Of a stretch of 64,000 nt of DNA, positions 7,294-17,026 are shown one piece after another. Every line of letters begins with the position of its first letter. Within the stretch, counting starts at the first letter, position 1. The stretch is from Acidobacteriota bacterium (lineage in GTDB: Bacteria > Acidobacteriota > Polarisedimenticolia > J045). A program made the translations under genes and the position numbers. The stretch lies in the NCBI GenBank assembly GCA_017994815.1, contig JAGOJY010000020.1, positions 1 through 64,000 on the forward strand, given 5' to 3'. The notes below the pieces were generated by a model. That model saw only the letters and a list, made by a program, of their open reading frames with translations, made no database searches and was not told where the DNA came from.

Positions 7294-9621
7294 ATGCTGT
7301 CCGATCGCGTCAATCGCATCGCGATGTCGCCGACCCTGCGCATCGTCGCGCGCGCGCAGCAGATGCGAGCGCAGGGGATCGACATCGTCGACCTGTCGGT
7401 CGGCGAGCCCGACTTCGCCACGCCCGAGGCGGTCAAGCGCGCGGGCAAGGCCGCCATCGACGCCAACTTCACCAAGTACACGGCCAACGACGGCATCGCC
7501 GAGCTGAAGCAGGCGATCTGCGACAAGCTCTCGCGGGACAACGGCCTGTCGTACTCGCCGGAGGAGATCCTGGTCTCCCCCGGGGCGAAGAACGCGCTGT
7601 TCAACCTGGCGCTGGCGCTGTTCTCGCCCGGCGACGACGTGCTGATCCCGGCGCCGTACTGGGTCTCGTACCCGGACCAGGTCACGCTCGCCGGCGCGCG
7701 GCCGGTGTTCCTGCCGACGCGCGAGGAGGAAGGCTTCCGGCTGATGCCGAGCGACCTCCAGGCGGCGATCACGCCCAACACCAAGGCGCTGATCCTGAAC
7801 TACCCGTCCAACCCGACCGGCGCCTCGTACTCGCGCGCGGAGCTGGCGGCGCTGGCCGAGGTCGCGGTCAAGGAAGACCTCTGGATCATCGCCGACGAGA
7901 TCTACGAGAAGCTGGTCTACGACGGCCAACGCTTCGTCTCGATCGCGTCGGTCAGCGAGGCCGCGCGGCGCAAGACGATCGTGGTCAACGGCTTCTCCAA
8001 GGCGTTCTCGATGACCGGCTGGCGACTGGGCTACATGGCCGGGCCGCGCGAGGTCGTCGCCGCCTGCTCCAAGATCCAGTCGCACAACACCTCGAACGCG
8101 ACGTCGTTCGTCCAGAAAGCGGCCGTCGAGGCGCTGCGCTCGTGCGCGATGGACGTCGAGCGCATGCGCCAGGAGTTCGAGCGGCGGCGCAACTTCGTCG
8201 TCTACAAGCTGCGCTCGATCCCCGGCGTTTCGATCCCGAACCCGCAGGGGGCGTTCTACGCCTACCCCAACGTCGCGCGCTACATCGACCGCGAGTACCA
8301 GGGCGCGCCGATGCGCAACACGTACGGGCTCTCGTACTACCTGCTGAAGGAAGCGCGGGTGGCGGTGGTCCCGGGCGAGGCGTTCGGCACGCCCGAGAAC
8401 ATCCGCATGTCGTTCGCCACGTCGATGGAGCGACTGGAAGAGGGCCTGCGGCGGATCGCGCAGGCGCTGTCCAAGCTGGAGCAGCCGCGGCGGCTGCGCC
8501 CGCGCGCGCTCAACAACGTCGTCACGAAGGTCGCCGAGTACGTCGAGACGCGCTCGGTCCCGCTCGACGAGCGCAACACGCTCCTGGCCGAGTCCGAAGA
8601 GCGGCTGCAGCCGGACAGCTACTTCGAGTGGAACGCCAGCGTGGCCGGGGCGGTGATCCAGCTGCGCTCGAACTCGCCGCACCTGGCCGATTTCTTCCAG
8701 GAGAACTTCTACCCGGCGGCGCTGGACGGCGAGATCGCACCGCACGCGGTCGTCTACGCCGTCAAGGACGTCCCGGGCCGCGGCCCGACGTCGCTGCTGA
8801 GCCTCGCCACCGCGACCGGCTTCGTGTTCAACACGGCGTTCTACGGCCAGCTGCGCTCGCAGGTGCTGGCGCTGGCCGCGGAGTCGGCGTCCCGCGCGTC
8901 GGACTCGCTGTTCGCGCACTGCGCCGCGCTGGACCGCGCCGGGAACGGCGTGCTCGTGTGGGGCGGGCCGGGCAGCGGGCGGACCGGCGTGCTGGCGGCC
9001 GCGCTGCAGGAGGACGGCGTCAAGCTGGTGGCCAGCGATGCGGTGCTGGTGCGGCTGAACGGGTCGGCAGCGCACGCCGACCTGCCGGAGCGCAAGCTGT
9101 ACCTCAAGGCCAAGTGGGCCAAGCACGTCCCGCAGCTCGAGGCGCTTCTCGACCGCGCCAAGCTGGAGAACATCGTCACGCGGCGTGACCAGTGCACCGT
9201 GGAGTACTGCGCCAAGTCCGACGACTGCCCGCTCGATCGCGGCGGGAGCGCCTGCACGCTGGCATCGACCGCGGGCCGGATCATGGTCGACCCGGCGTGG
9301 CTGGCCGGCGGCGGGCACCACGCGCGGCGGACCACGCCACGGCTGGCGGTGCTCCTGGCGAAGGAGCCGGCGCTGCCGGCAGCGCAGGAACTCAACCCGC
9401 GCGAGGCCGCGCGCTACCTCGCGGGCGGGCTGCTCCCAGGGAGCCGCGGGCGCGCCATCCCGTTCCTCAACCCGCACCTGCCGGGCTCGGACACGGGACG
9501 GCTCGATGCTTTGCGCGCGCAGCACGAGCGGCTGTTCGCGACGACGCGCTGCATCCTGCTGAACACGGCGATCGGCGCGCCGGACGCGATCGCGCGCCGC
9601 ATGCTCGACGCCCTGCGCTGA
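7294..9621 (+). CDS. Fusion: class I aminotransferase + C-terminal P-loop (HprK/PEPCK-like?) domain
   Basis: A 775-aa protein. Residues 1 to about 395 form a complete fold-type I PLP aminotransferase of the aspartate family (AspC/AspB), with PSNPTG, DEIYEKLVY and the Schiff-base Lys236 in FSKAFSMTGWR. Without a stop the frame runs into about 380 more residues. These hold a GGPGSGRTG nucleotide-binding loop in which the expected Walker Lys is Arg563, then a VASD stretch where HprK-like proteins have an acidic pair. A four-Cys patch follows (about residues 632-652). The end (CILLNTAIG) recalls PEPCK/HprK proteins. I infer transamination of aspartate or a related amino acid plus nucleotide or phosphoryl chemistry of unknown target. 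I see no sign of a lost stop between the domains. Confidence 0.8.
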   Translation: MLSDRVNRIAMSPTLRIVARAQQMRAQGIDIVDLSVGEPDFATPEAVKRAGKAAIDANFTKYTANDGIAELKQAICDKLSRDNGLSYSPEEILVSPGAKNALFNLALALFSPGDDVLIPAPYWVSYPDQVTLAGARPVFLPTREEEGFRLMPSDLQAAITPNTKALILNYPSNPTGASYSRAELAALAEVAVKEDLWIIADEIYEKLVYDGQRFVSIASVSEAARRKTIVVNGFSKAFSMTGWRLGYMAGPREVVAACSKIQSHNTSNATSFVQKAAVEALRSCAMDVERMRQEFERRRNFVVYKLRSIPGVSIPNPQGAFYAYPNVARYIDREYQGAPMRNTYGLSYYLLKEARVAVVPGEAFGTPENIRMSFATSMERLEEGLRRIAQALSKLEQPRRLRPRALNNVVTKVAEYVETRSVPLDERNTLLAESEERLQPDSYFEWNASVAGAVIQLRSNSPHLADFFQENFYPAALDGEIAPHAVVYAVKDVPGRGPTSLLSLATATGFVFNTAFYGQLRSQVLALAAESASRASDSLFAHCAALDRAGNGVLVWGGPGSGRTGVLAAALQEDGVKLVASDAVLVRLNGSAAHADLPERKLYLKAKWAKHVPQLEALLDRAKLENIVTRRDQCTVEYCAKSDDCPLDRGGSACTLASTAGRIMVDPAWLAGGGHHARRTTPRLAVLLAKEPALPAAQELNPREAARYLAGGLLPGSRGRAIPFLNPHLPGSDTGRLDALRAQHERLFATTRCILLNTAIGAPDAIARRMLDALR

Positions 9622-9678
9622 GGCGACCGGCGGAACACCCGTCCCCGTAGTTCGCGTCGGCTCGTGTGTCGGACGCTG

Positions 9679-10509
9679 CTAGCGGTGCAGGCGCGAGAGG
9701 CGGCGCCGCAGGCGCGTCATCGCCTCCTGCTCGATCTGGCGCGCGCGCTCGCGGCTCAGGCCGAGGATCGTGCCGAGCTGCTGGAAGGTCATCGCGTCGC
9801 GGCCGTCGAGGCCGAAGCGATTCTCGATGATCAGCCGCTCGCGGTACGGCAGGCGGGCGATCTCGCGCCGCACGCGGAGCTGGACCCGGCGCCGGTCGAG
9901 CAGGTCGTCGGCGGCGATGTTCTTGCGGTCGGTCAGCCGCTCGATCATCGACGAGCTGGACTCGTCCGCCCCCTCCTCGTCGATCGAGATCACGCGCAGG
10001 TTGCCGGAGGAGTGCTCGAGCACCGCCTCGACGCCGAGCCCCGAGGTGCGCGAGAGTTCCTCCGGGGTCGGCTCGCGCTTCAGCTCGCGCGCGAGGGCCT
10101 CGCGCAGCACGCGCAGGTCGCGGCGGCGCTCGCGCGCGTAGCGCGTCAGGCGCACCGACTTCCCCTCGCGGGTGATGTAGTCGAGGATGCGCTTCCTGAT
10201 CCACCACGAGGCGTAGGTGAGGAACTTCACCTCGTGCGTGGGGTCGAAGCGGTGGGCGGCCTCGACCAGGCCCATGTTGCCCTCGGCGAGCAACTCCTCG
10301 AACGGAATGTCGCGCGACTGGAATTCGCTGGCGACCTGCACGACGTAGAACAGGTGCGGCTCGACCAGTTCGCTGATCCGGGCGTTCTTGCCGCCACGAC
10401 GGCGCGGTGGTTCCGTCGTGCGCGCGTGGTGCGCGCGCCGGGCGTCCTCGAGGTAACACGAAACAAGGTTGCGAGAGCCTTTCCGAGTCCGAAGGCCCGG
10501 ATCAGACAT
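9679..10509 (-). CDS. RNA polymerase sigma factor, RpoD/SigA family (alternative)
   Basis: A 276-aa sigma-70 factor without region 1.1. Region 2 is clear (EELLAEGNMGLVEAAHRFDP, then KFLTYASWWIRKRI, the -10-binding helix), followed by region 3 and region 4 with its -35-binding helix-turn-helix (LGLSRERARQIEQEAMTRLR). The size and the missing 1.1 indicate a group 2/3 factor (RpoH/RpoS/SigB-like role) rather than the housekeeping sigma. An upstream ATG at 10560 is open, but the ATG at 10509 has GGAGGGG 4 bases before it and starts the conserved region. It is convergent with the aminotransferase fusion. Confidence 0.9.
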   Translation of the reverse strand: MSDPGLRTRKGSRNLVSCYLEDARRAHHARTTEPPRRRGGKNARISELVEPHLFYVVQVASEFQSRDIPFEELLAEGNMGLVEAAHRFDPTHEVKFLTYASWWIRKRILDYITREGKSVRLTRYARERRRDLRVLREALARELKREPTPEELSRTSGLGVEAVLEHSSGNLRVISIDEEGADESSSSMIERLTDRKNIAADDLLDRRRVQLRVRREIARLPYRERLIIENRFGLDGRDAMTFQQLGTILGLSRERARQIEQEAMTRLRRRLSRLHR

Positions 10510-10578
10510 CAAGCCCCTCCCCTGAACACCCCGTGGCGATACCTGGCGTCGGCAGCCCAAGCTAGACGACCGCGGATT

Positions 10579-11421
10579 CTACTCGCGCCCGCGGCGCGAT
10601 GAAAGCGGGTCGCACGCGCCGGCGAAAGGGACGAAGCGGACCGGCAGCCACGCCGGCAGGATCCCCGCGCCGGCGGCGGTGGTCCAGAACTCTTCGATCG
10701 CCGCGAGCTGCCGGCGCCCGAGGCGGTAGACGACGGATTCGTGCACCTGTCGCAACAATCCGGACAAGTCGCGTTCGGTGGCCCGGGCATGTTCCTGAAC
10801 CAACCGCTCCAGGTCGTGGCGACCGCGCGTGCGCGCCGCGTGAAGTAACGCGTAAGTCGGACGATCGACGGTGCCGGGCCGCGCGGCCCAGAGCGACCAC
10901 ACGAACGGCTGGCGCGTCAGGGAGGTCCAGGCGCCGCCGAGGTCGAGGCGCTGCGCTTCGCCGGCCGCCGCGCGCAGCGCGTCATCGCCGGTCACGAGGA
11001 CGGCGTCGGCCACCGCGCGCGCGGCCTCCGGCGGCCCCTCCCAGGAGACCAACTCGGGGGCGTTCACGCCGGACGCCGCGAACAACGCGCGCACGAGCGG
11101 CCCGGCGACGTGCCCCGGCTCGCGCGCCGCGATCCGCGCGATTTTCGGCAGCGCTCGCCAGCGGTGGAGCGCGGCGATGCCGGCGGCGCCGAGGCTGCAG
11201 ACCGAGAGGCCGGGGACGATGTCGTAGGCCTGGTCCCGCAGCGCCTCGTGGAGCGGCAAGAGCGCGATGTCCAACTCCCCCGCGCGCATCCCCGCGGCGA
11301 GACGGGCCGGCGGCTCGCGCACGAACTCCACGCGCTCCGACCACGGCGGCAGGTCCAGCCCGCACGACAGGACCGCACCGTGCAGGTCGGGCGGAGCGCC
11401 GACCCGCAGCCGGGCGCTCAA
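10579..11421 (-). CDS. mqnA: MqnA/MqnD-family menaquinone (futalosine pathway) protein
   Basis: A 280-aa protein of the periplasmic-binding-protein fold used by MqnA (chorismate dehydratase), the first step of the futalosine route to menaquinone. The N-terminus (LRVGAPPDLHGAVL), the segment GELDIALLPLHEAL and the following CSLGAAG fit the family. The only reasonable start is TTG at 11421, which overlaps the TGA of the upstream hydrolase gene (TTGA), so the two are translationally coupled. Among homologues MqnA and MqnD are hard to tell apart; I favour MqnA. It supplies the quinone used by the ACIII cluster in this window. Confidence 0.75.
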   Translation of the reverse strand: MSARLRVGAPPDLHGAVLSCGLDLPPWSERVEFVREPPARLAAGMRAGELDIALLPLHEALRDQAYDIVPGLSVCSLGAAGIAALHRWRALPKIARIAAREPGHVAGPLVRALFAASGVNAPELVSWEGPPEAARAVADAVLVTGDDALRAAAGEAQRLDLGGAWTSLTRQPFVWSLWAARPGTVDRPTYALLHAARTRGRHDLERLVQEHARATERDLSGLLRQVHESVVYRLGRRQLAAIEEFWTTAAGAGILPAWLPVRFVPFAGACDPLSSRRGRE

Positions 11422-12413
11422 GCCAGCAACTCCAGCGGCACCGGGTCGGCCGCCCGGGCCAGTTCGTCGAGGACGGCGTCGGCCGCATCTTCGTAGCGCG
11501 GCGAAAGGTGGAGCGGCGCCACGGCCCGCACCCCCGCCGCGCGCGCCACGCGGCCGGCATCGGCCGCGGTCAGGTGCGCGTTGCGCTCGGCGAGGCCGCG
11601 CTCCGCGTCGCGGTAGTGCGTCTCGATGATCAGCAGGCGCGCGCCGCGCGCGAACTCCGCGAGCGCGGCCAGGTTGTCGTCGCGGGGCCCGATGTCGGCC
11701 GCGTACACCAGCGAATCGCCGTCGCCGACCCGGACGAGCTGCGAAGCCAGCTCGCGGACCGGCGCGGACGAGCCGCCGGGCAGCTGCAGCGTGCCGTCGA
11801 GCGTGCCGCGGCGGACGGCGTCCTTGAGCGAGCCGAGCCACGGGCCGGGCGCCAGCCCGCAGCGCTCGAGCGCGGCCGCATCGATGTTGATCGCCTGCCG
11901 CTCCTCGACGCGGTAGGCGATCGAGGGGATCCCGCCGTGATCGAGCGCGAGCGCGCGCACTTGCAGCAGCTCGTCGCCGACAACTGCGGCTCCGGGCGCC
12001 AGCGCCGCCCGCGAGGCCAAGTCCGGCTCGAACGACCCCTGCCGCGGCAGGCGCCAGGTCTCGGCCGCGCCGTCGTGCAGCTCGACGACGGCCAGGTCGA
12101 GCGGGAACGCGTCGACGAGGTTCCACGAGTACAGGTCGAAGTGGCTCCGGACCTGGGCGCACAGCCCCGGCGGGCCGACCAGCCGCAGCGGCCGGTCGCG
12201 GTGACCGAGCCGCGCGCGCAGCACCCGGGCCAGGCCGAACACGTGGTCCACGTGCGCGTGCGACACGAGCACGTCGGCGACGTCGAGCAGCGTGCGCGGG
12301 CCGAGCGCGACGGCGTCGCCGGCGTCGAGCAGCGTCACGCGCGGGATCCACGGCAGGCGGACCACGACCAGCGGGTCGCCGAACAGCCCGTTCGCCAGCT
12401 CGAGCCGGAACAT
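11418..12413 (-). CDS. Metallo-beta-lactamase-fold hydrolase, RNase Z-like
   Basis: A 331-aa protein with the zinc motif HAHVDH near residue 53, a later DHGG, ADIG and a C-terminal PLHLS in the positions used by the RNase Z/ElaC group of the MBL fold. RNase Z trims tRNA 3' ends; many relatives of unknown substrate share this pattern, so I call the fold, not the substrate. It starts 3 bases after the sppA stop and overlaps the mqnA start, so the three form one transcription unit. Confidence 0.75.
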   Translation of the reverse strand: MFRLELANGLFGDPLVVVRLPWIPRVTLLDAGDAVALGPRTLLDVADVLVSHAHVDHVFGLARVLRARLGHRDRPLRLVGPPGLCAQVRSHFDLYSWNLVDAFPLDLAVVELHDGAAETWRLPRQGSFEPDLASRAALAPGAAVVGDELLQVRALALDHGGIPSIAYRVEERQAINIDAAALERCGLAPGPWLGSLKDAVRRGTLDGTLQLPGGSSAPVRELASQLVRVGDGDSLVYAADIGPRDDNLAALAEFARGARLLIIETHYRDAERGLAERNAHLTAADAGRVARAAGVRAVAPLHLSPRYEDAADAVLDELARAADPVPLELLA

Positions 12414-12415
12414 CT

Positions 12416-14149
12416 TCAGCGGATGTCGGGCACGGCAGGGTCGAGCAGGAACTGCTCGCCCGTGGCGCCCCGCGCGAGGCCCAGCGCGCGCAGGACGGCG
12501 CGCGCCTCGCGCGACAGCACGAACTCCTTCCGCTGGCGGTTGAACAGCGCCTCCACCAGCGTGGGTTGCCGCGGCAGCACGACGACGCGGTAGGCGTCCC
12601 CCGGGTCGAGCCCGGCTTCCGCGCGCGCCAGCTCGATCGCGTCCGCGAGCCCGCCGATGCTGTCCACGAGGCCGCGCTCGAGCGCGTCCTTGCCGCTCCA
12701 GACGCGGCCGTGCGCGTTGGGCTCCAGCTCCTGCGCGGGGATCCCGCGACCCTCGGCCGCCTTGGCCACGAAGTCGGCGTAGATCCGGTCCAGCATCGCG
12801 TCCATGCGCCGCCAGTCGGCCTCGTCCCACGGCACCTGCGAGGAGTAGAAGTCGGCGTTCTTTCCCTCCTGCAGCCCGGCGAACCGGATCCCCAGCTTGT
12901 CCTGCCAGAAGCGCTCGGTGACGAGCTTGCCCGCCAACACGCCGATCGACCCCGTGATGGTGCCGGAGTCGGCGACGATCTGGCTCGCCTGCATCGCGAC
13001 GAAGTACCCGCCCGAGGCCGCGACGTTCCCCATGCTGGCGATGACCGGCTTCACCTCGCGTGTCAGCGCGACCTCGCGCCGGACGAGGTCCGAGGCGACG
13101 TACGATCCGCCGGGGCTGTCCACGCGCAGCACGACCGCCACCACCGAGTCGTCCTCGCGGGCAGCGCGCAGCGCGCGGGTGATGGTGTCCGAGCCGGCCA
13201 CGAGCCCGGCCAAGGGGTCGTCCTGCGAGTCGCCGCGCGCGATCGCCCCGACGGCGTAGACCAGCGCGATCTTGCGGCGGCCGGAATCGTGCGGCCGGTC
13301 GTGGGCCAGGTACTGCTCGAGCGTGACGAACGGCTGCTTGCCGCCGGCCGCGTCTTCGAGCTGCCCGAGCACCTCGTCGCGGTACGCGAGCTCGTCCACG
13401 AGCCCGTTTTCCAGCGCCTCCGGACCGGTGTACGGGCCGCCGTCCACCAGCTCACGAACGCGCGGGACCGTCAGCTTGCGGTCCGCGGCGACCGCCGCGA
13501 GCACGTCCTCGTGCAACGAGGCGAGCAGCCGCGAGGTCGCCTCGCGGTGCGCCGGCGTGTAGTCCTGGTCGGTGTAGATGTTGGCGGCGTTCTTGAACTC
13601 CTTGCGCTGGCCGAACTGCGGGGTGACCTCGAGCTTGTCGAACAGCCCGCGCACGAACGGCGTCTCGACGCGCACGCCGAGCAGGCCGACGTCCCCGGGC
13701 GGCGCGAGGACCACCCGGTCCGCCGCGCTGGCCACGAGGTACATCCCGGTGGCGCCGCTGAACTCGCCGGCGGTCTCCATGAACGCGACGACGTTCTTGC
13801 CCGACGCGCGGAAGCGCGAGAGCGCGGCGCGCAGCTCCTCGACCTGGGCCCAGCCGAGCGCGGGCGCCCGCACCTCGAGCAGGATCGTCTTGATCCGCGG
13901 GTCGGTGCGGGCCTTCTCGACGCCGTCGAGCAGGTCGCGGAAATCCAGCGCGCGCCCGAACAGCTGCTGGAACGGGTTCAGGCCCGCGGTTTCCGGCACC
14001 TCGCCCTCGAGCCGGATCGCGACGACCGACGGTCCGCCGAAGGCGAGGCGCGGCGTCCCGGCGGCCCAGATCACGGCCAGCACGGCGCCGATGGAGACGA
14101 GGAAGAACGCGAGGATGAGGATCGTGGCCCAGCGCGCGGCTTGCGTCAT
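12416..14149 (-). CDS. sppA: Signal peptide peptidase SppA, 67K (double-domain) type
   Basis: A 577-aa inner-membrane serine protease that degrades cleaved signal peptides in the periplasm. It has an N-terminal membrane anchor (residues 8-30) and two tandem crotonase-like repeats. The general base Lys186 lies in EFKNAAN of the first repeat and the nucleophile Ser379 in AASGGYF of the second. Length and layout match the E. coli 67K enzyme. The ATG at 14149 has GGGAG six bases before it and a TAGAAT -10-like box (14169-14174) just upstream. It heads the sppA - MBL hydrolase - mqnA run. Confidence 0.92.
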   Translation of the reverse strand: MTQAARWATILILAFFLVSIGAVLAVIWAAGTPRLAFGGPSVVAIRLEGEVPETAGLNPFQQLFGRALDFRDLLDGVEKARTDPRIKTILLEVRAPALGWAQVEELRAALSRFRASGKNVVAFMETAGEFSGATGMYLVASAADRVVLAPPGDVGLLGVRVETPFVRGLFDKLEVTPQFGQRKEFKNAANIYTDQDYTPAHREATSRLLASLHEDVLAAVAADRKLTVPRVRELVDGGPYTGPEALENGLVDELAYRDEVLGQLEDAAGGKQPFVTLEQYLAHDRPHDSGRRKIALVYAVGAIARGDSQDDPLAGLVAGSDTITRALRAAREDDSVVAVVLRVDSPGGSYVASDLVRREVALTREVKPVIASMGNVAASGGYFVAMQASQIVADSGTITGSIGVLAGKLVTERFWQDKLGIRFAGLQEGKNADFYSSQVPWDEADWRRMDAMLDRIYADFVAKAAEGRGIPAQELEPNAHGRVWSGKDALERGLVDSIGGLADAIELARAEAGLDPGDAYRVVVLPRQPTLVEALFNRQRKEFVLSREARAVLRALGLARGATGEQFLLDPAVPDIR

Positions 14150-14306
14150 CGGCAGCTCCCGGCCGCCGATTCTATCGGCACCGCGGGGACGGCGGCGGCA
14201 GGGCCGCGGCGCCGGCCAGTGCGCCGGCGTCCCCAGCGGTGTGAAAGCGTTCGTTCCTGGCTGCCGGCGTATCGCGCGGCACGCTTTCGCCGTATCTCTT
14301 GCGCCA

Positions 14307-16970
14307 ATGAGACCGCTGCGGCCGGCGCTGTTGGCATGCGCCCTGTCCCTGTTCCCCGCGCTCGCCGGCCCGCCGGCGGACGGCGGGCGTGTCCACGCCT
14401 GCGCGCGCCTGGCCGGCCTAAGGGAGCCGCGATCGCTGCCGGGGTGGCCGGAGCGGGGCGAGCCGGCGGAGCGCCGCGAGCGACTCGTCGCCGTGCTACG
14501 CGCCGAGGCCGAACAGGCCGCGCGCCCGGTCGTGGACGCCGTGACCGCGGCGGGCTCGCGGGCGCAGGTCCTGTGGGGTGCCGGCGTGGTCTGCGGCGAA
14601 CTCCCGGCGCCGGCGTGGCGCGCGATCGCCGGGCTGCCCGGCGTCGCGGGAGTCTTCGAGGACCCGCCGCAGGCCGGCATCGACGACGCGGGCGATGGCC
14701 CCAACCGCGCCGTCCCGCCCGAGCAGCCGCTGGTGGCGCTGCGGATCCCGGAGGCGTGGGACCGCGGCATCACCGGGCGCGGCGCGGTCGTCGCGCTGCT
14801 CGACACCGGCGTCGACATGGCGCACCCCGACCTCGCGAACCGGCTGTGGACCAACGCCGGCGAGATCGCGGGCAACGGCGTGGACGACGACGGCAACGGC
14901 TACATCGACGACGTGCATGGCTGGGATTTCGCGAGCAACGACGCCGACCCGTCCGACGCCGCCGGCCACGGCACGCAGGCGGCGGGGCTGATCGTCGGCG
15001 ACGGCACCTCGGGCAGCCAGACCGGAGGCGCGCCGGGCGCGCGGCTGATGGTCCTGCGCCGCGGCACGACGCAGGCGTCGCTGTGGGAAGCCGCGCAGTA
15101 CGCGGTCGCCAACGGCGCCGACGTGCTGAGCCAGTCGGTGTCGTGGAAGTGGTCGTTCCTGCCGCGGCCGGACTACCCGTCGTGGCGGCGCCAGGCCGAC
15201 GTCGAACTCGCGGCGGGGCTGGTGCACGTCAACAGCGGCGGCAACACCGGCGAACTGCTGGACACCGAACCGATCCCGTACAACGTGGCCGCCCCGGCCA
15301 ACTGCCCCCCGCCGTGGCTGGCGCCGGAGCAGGACCCGCGCGGCGGTGTCTCCAGCGTGCTCGGGATCGGCAACGTCGACGCGCGCTCGCTCGGCGTGGT
15401 CCCCAGCTCGCCCTACGGGCCGGCGGAGTGGACCGACATCCGCAGCGAGCGCGACCCGGCCTATCCGCACGAGATGCCGCCCGAGTACCGCGATTACCCG
15501 GCGTGGGGCGGATCGGCCGGCCTCGGCAAGCCGGACCTCGTCGCGCCCGGCGACGCCTCGCTCTCGACCGCGCTCGGCGGCGGCTACGCGGTATTCGCCG
15601 GGACGTCCGCCGCGGCCCCGCGCATCAGCTCGATCCTCGCGCTGCTCGCGCAGGCCGCGCCCGGCGCCGCGCCGGCGCGTCTCGCCGAGGCGCTCGTCGC
15701 GACGTCGCGCGATCTCGGCCCGCCGGGGCGCGACCCGCGCTACGGCTCCGGGCTCCCGGATGCCGAGGCCGCGCTGGCCGCGCTCGGCCCGCCCGTGCGC
15801 GTCGTCGCCGCACGTGTCGTGGACGCGGGCCCGCCGCGCGGCGACGGCGACGGGGGCGCCGACGCCGGGGAGATCGACGGCCTCGTGCTCACGCTCGAGA
15901 ACACGTCGGGCGCCGACCTCGCGGGAGTCGAGGTGATCGTGGCGGGCGGCGTGCTGGCTGCCGCGCGCGACCGCTACGCGGTCCTCGACCTGCCCGCGCT
16001 GGCGCAGGCCGACACGCCCGCCGGCGCGCTCAGCCTCGAGTTCGCCGAGGGGAGCTGCGGGAAGCTGGCGGAGCTGTCGGTCGAGCTGCGCCACGGGACG
16101 GGCGCGCGCCTCGAGCCGCTGCTGCTGCCGATCGGGACCGAGACGCGCACGACGCTCCTGGCCGACGACTTCGAGCAGGACCTCGGATTCACGGCGGGCG
16201 GCAGCGCGAGCGCCGGCCGCTGGGTGCGGCAGGCGCCGGTCGGCACCGAGCGCGACGGGTTCCCGGTCGCGCCGTCGTCCGACCACACGCCCGAGCCCGG
16301 CACGCTGGCCTATGTCACCGGCAACGGGCCGACCGACCCCGATGCCGCGGACGTCGACGGCGGCAGCGCGGTGCTGACCTCGCCGGCGCGCGATGCGCGC
16401 GGCTTCTCGGCGGTGGAACTCGTCTACCACCGCTGGTTCCACGGTTCCGACCCGGTGGGCGAAGACCGCTTCACGGTCGAGGCGACGGCGAACGGGACGA
16501 CGTGGAAGCTGGTGGAGAACGTCACCGCCAGCGAGTCGCTCTGGCGCCGCCGCCGCGTCGTTCTGTCGGACCTGCTGCAGCCCGGGGCCGCGACGTCGGT
16601 GCGGTTCACGGTGCAGGACGCGGTCGCGGACGACACCGTCGAGGGCGGGGTGGACGACTTCTCGCTGGTCGGCGTGACGCTCTCCTGCTCACCGTGGACC
16701 GTGCCCGCGGGCCCCGCACCGGGCGCGGTCGGCGACACGCTGCGCGTTGCGCGGATCGCCGGCGGCCACGCGCGATTGGCGTGGACCGCGCCGTCGGCGT
16801 CGGGCGGGGTCGACCCGCCGCTCGGCTACGCCGTCACGCGTTCCGCGTCCCCCGGCTCCGGCTTCGCACAGGTCGGCCGGCCGCTCGCGACGTCGTTCAT
16901 CGACGTGGACGCGCTCGGCGAGCCCGGGGCGGCGTTCTACCTGGTGGAGTCGATCGTCGCGCTCCCGTGA
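14307..16970 (+). CDS. Secreted subtilisin-like serine protease (S8)
   Basis: An 887-aa exported protease. Signal peptide residues 1-21; propeptide-like region to about 140; S8 catalytic domain with Asp166 (LLDTGVD), His221 (GHGTQAAG) and Ser434 (AGTSAAAP). Downstream are about 350 residues of beta-rich accessory domains, including a repeat-like immune-inhibitor/jelly-roll stretch (DDFEQDLGF, then WFHGSDPVGEDRF) and a final fibronectin III-like module. It most likely degrades extracellular protein for food. The ATG at 14307 is picked because the signal peptide begins there; the open frame upstream overlaps sppA in antisense. Confidence 0.9.
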   Translation: MRPLRPALLACALSLFPALAGPPADGGRVHACARLAGLREPRSLPGWPERGEPAERRERLVAVLRAEAEQAARPVVDAVTAAGSRAQVLWGAGVVCGELPAPAWRAIAGLPGVAGVFEDPPQAGIDDAGDGPNRAVPPEQPLVALRIPEAWDRGITGRGAVVALLDTGVDMAHPDLANRLWTNAGEIAGNGVDDDGNGYIDDVHGWDFASNDADPSDAAGHGTQAAGLIVGDGTSGSQTGGAPGARLMVLRRGTTQASLWEAAQYAVANGADVLSQSVSWKWSFLPRPDYPSWRRQADVELAAGLVHVNSGGNTGELLDTEPIPYNVAAPANCPPPWLAPEQDPRGGVSSVLGIGNVDARSLGVVPSSPYGPAEWTDIRSERDPAYPHEMPPEYRDYPAWGGSAGLGKPDLVAPGDASLSTALGGGYAVFAGTSAAAPRISSILALLAQAAPGAAPARLAEALVATSRDLGPPGRDPRYGSGLPDAEAALAALGPPVRVVAARVVDAGPPRGDGDGGADAGEIDGLVLTLENTSGADLAGVEVIVAGGVLAAARDRYAVLDLPALAQADTPAGALSLEFAEGSCGKLAELSVELRHGTGARLEPLLLPIGTETRTTLLADDFEQDLGFTAGGSASAGRWVRQAPVGTERDGFPVAPSSDHTPEPGTLAYVTGNGPTDPDAADVDGGSAVLTSPARDARGFSAVELVYHRWFHGSDPVGEDRFTVEATANGTTWKLVENVTASESLWRRRRVVLSDLLQPGAATSVRFTVQDAVADDTVEGGVDDFSLVGVTLSCSPWTVPAGPAPGAVGDTLRVARIAGGHARLAWTAPSASGGVDPPLGYAVTRSASPGSGFAQVGRPLATSFIDVDALGEPGAAFYLVESIVALP

Positions 16971-17026
16971 ACCGGGAACAGCCACCGCCGACCCGGGGAA
17001 CCGCCGGCGGCAGCTGTCGCCGCGGA

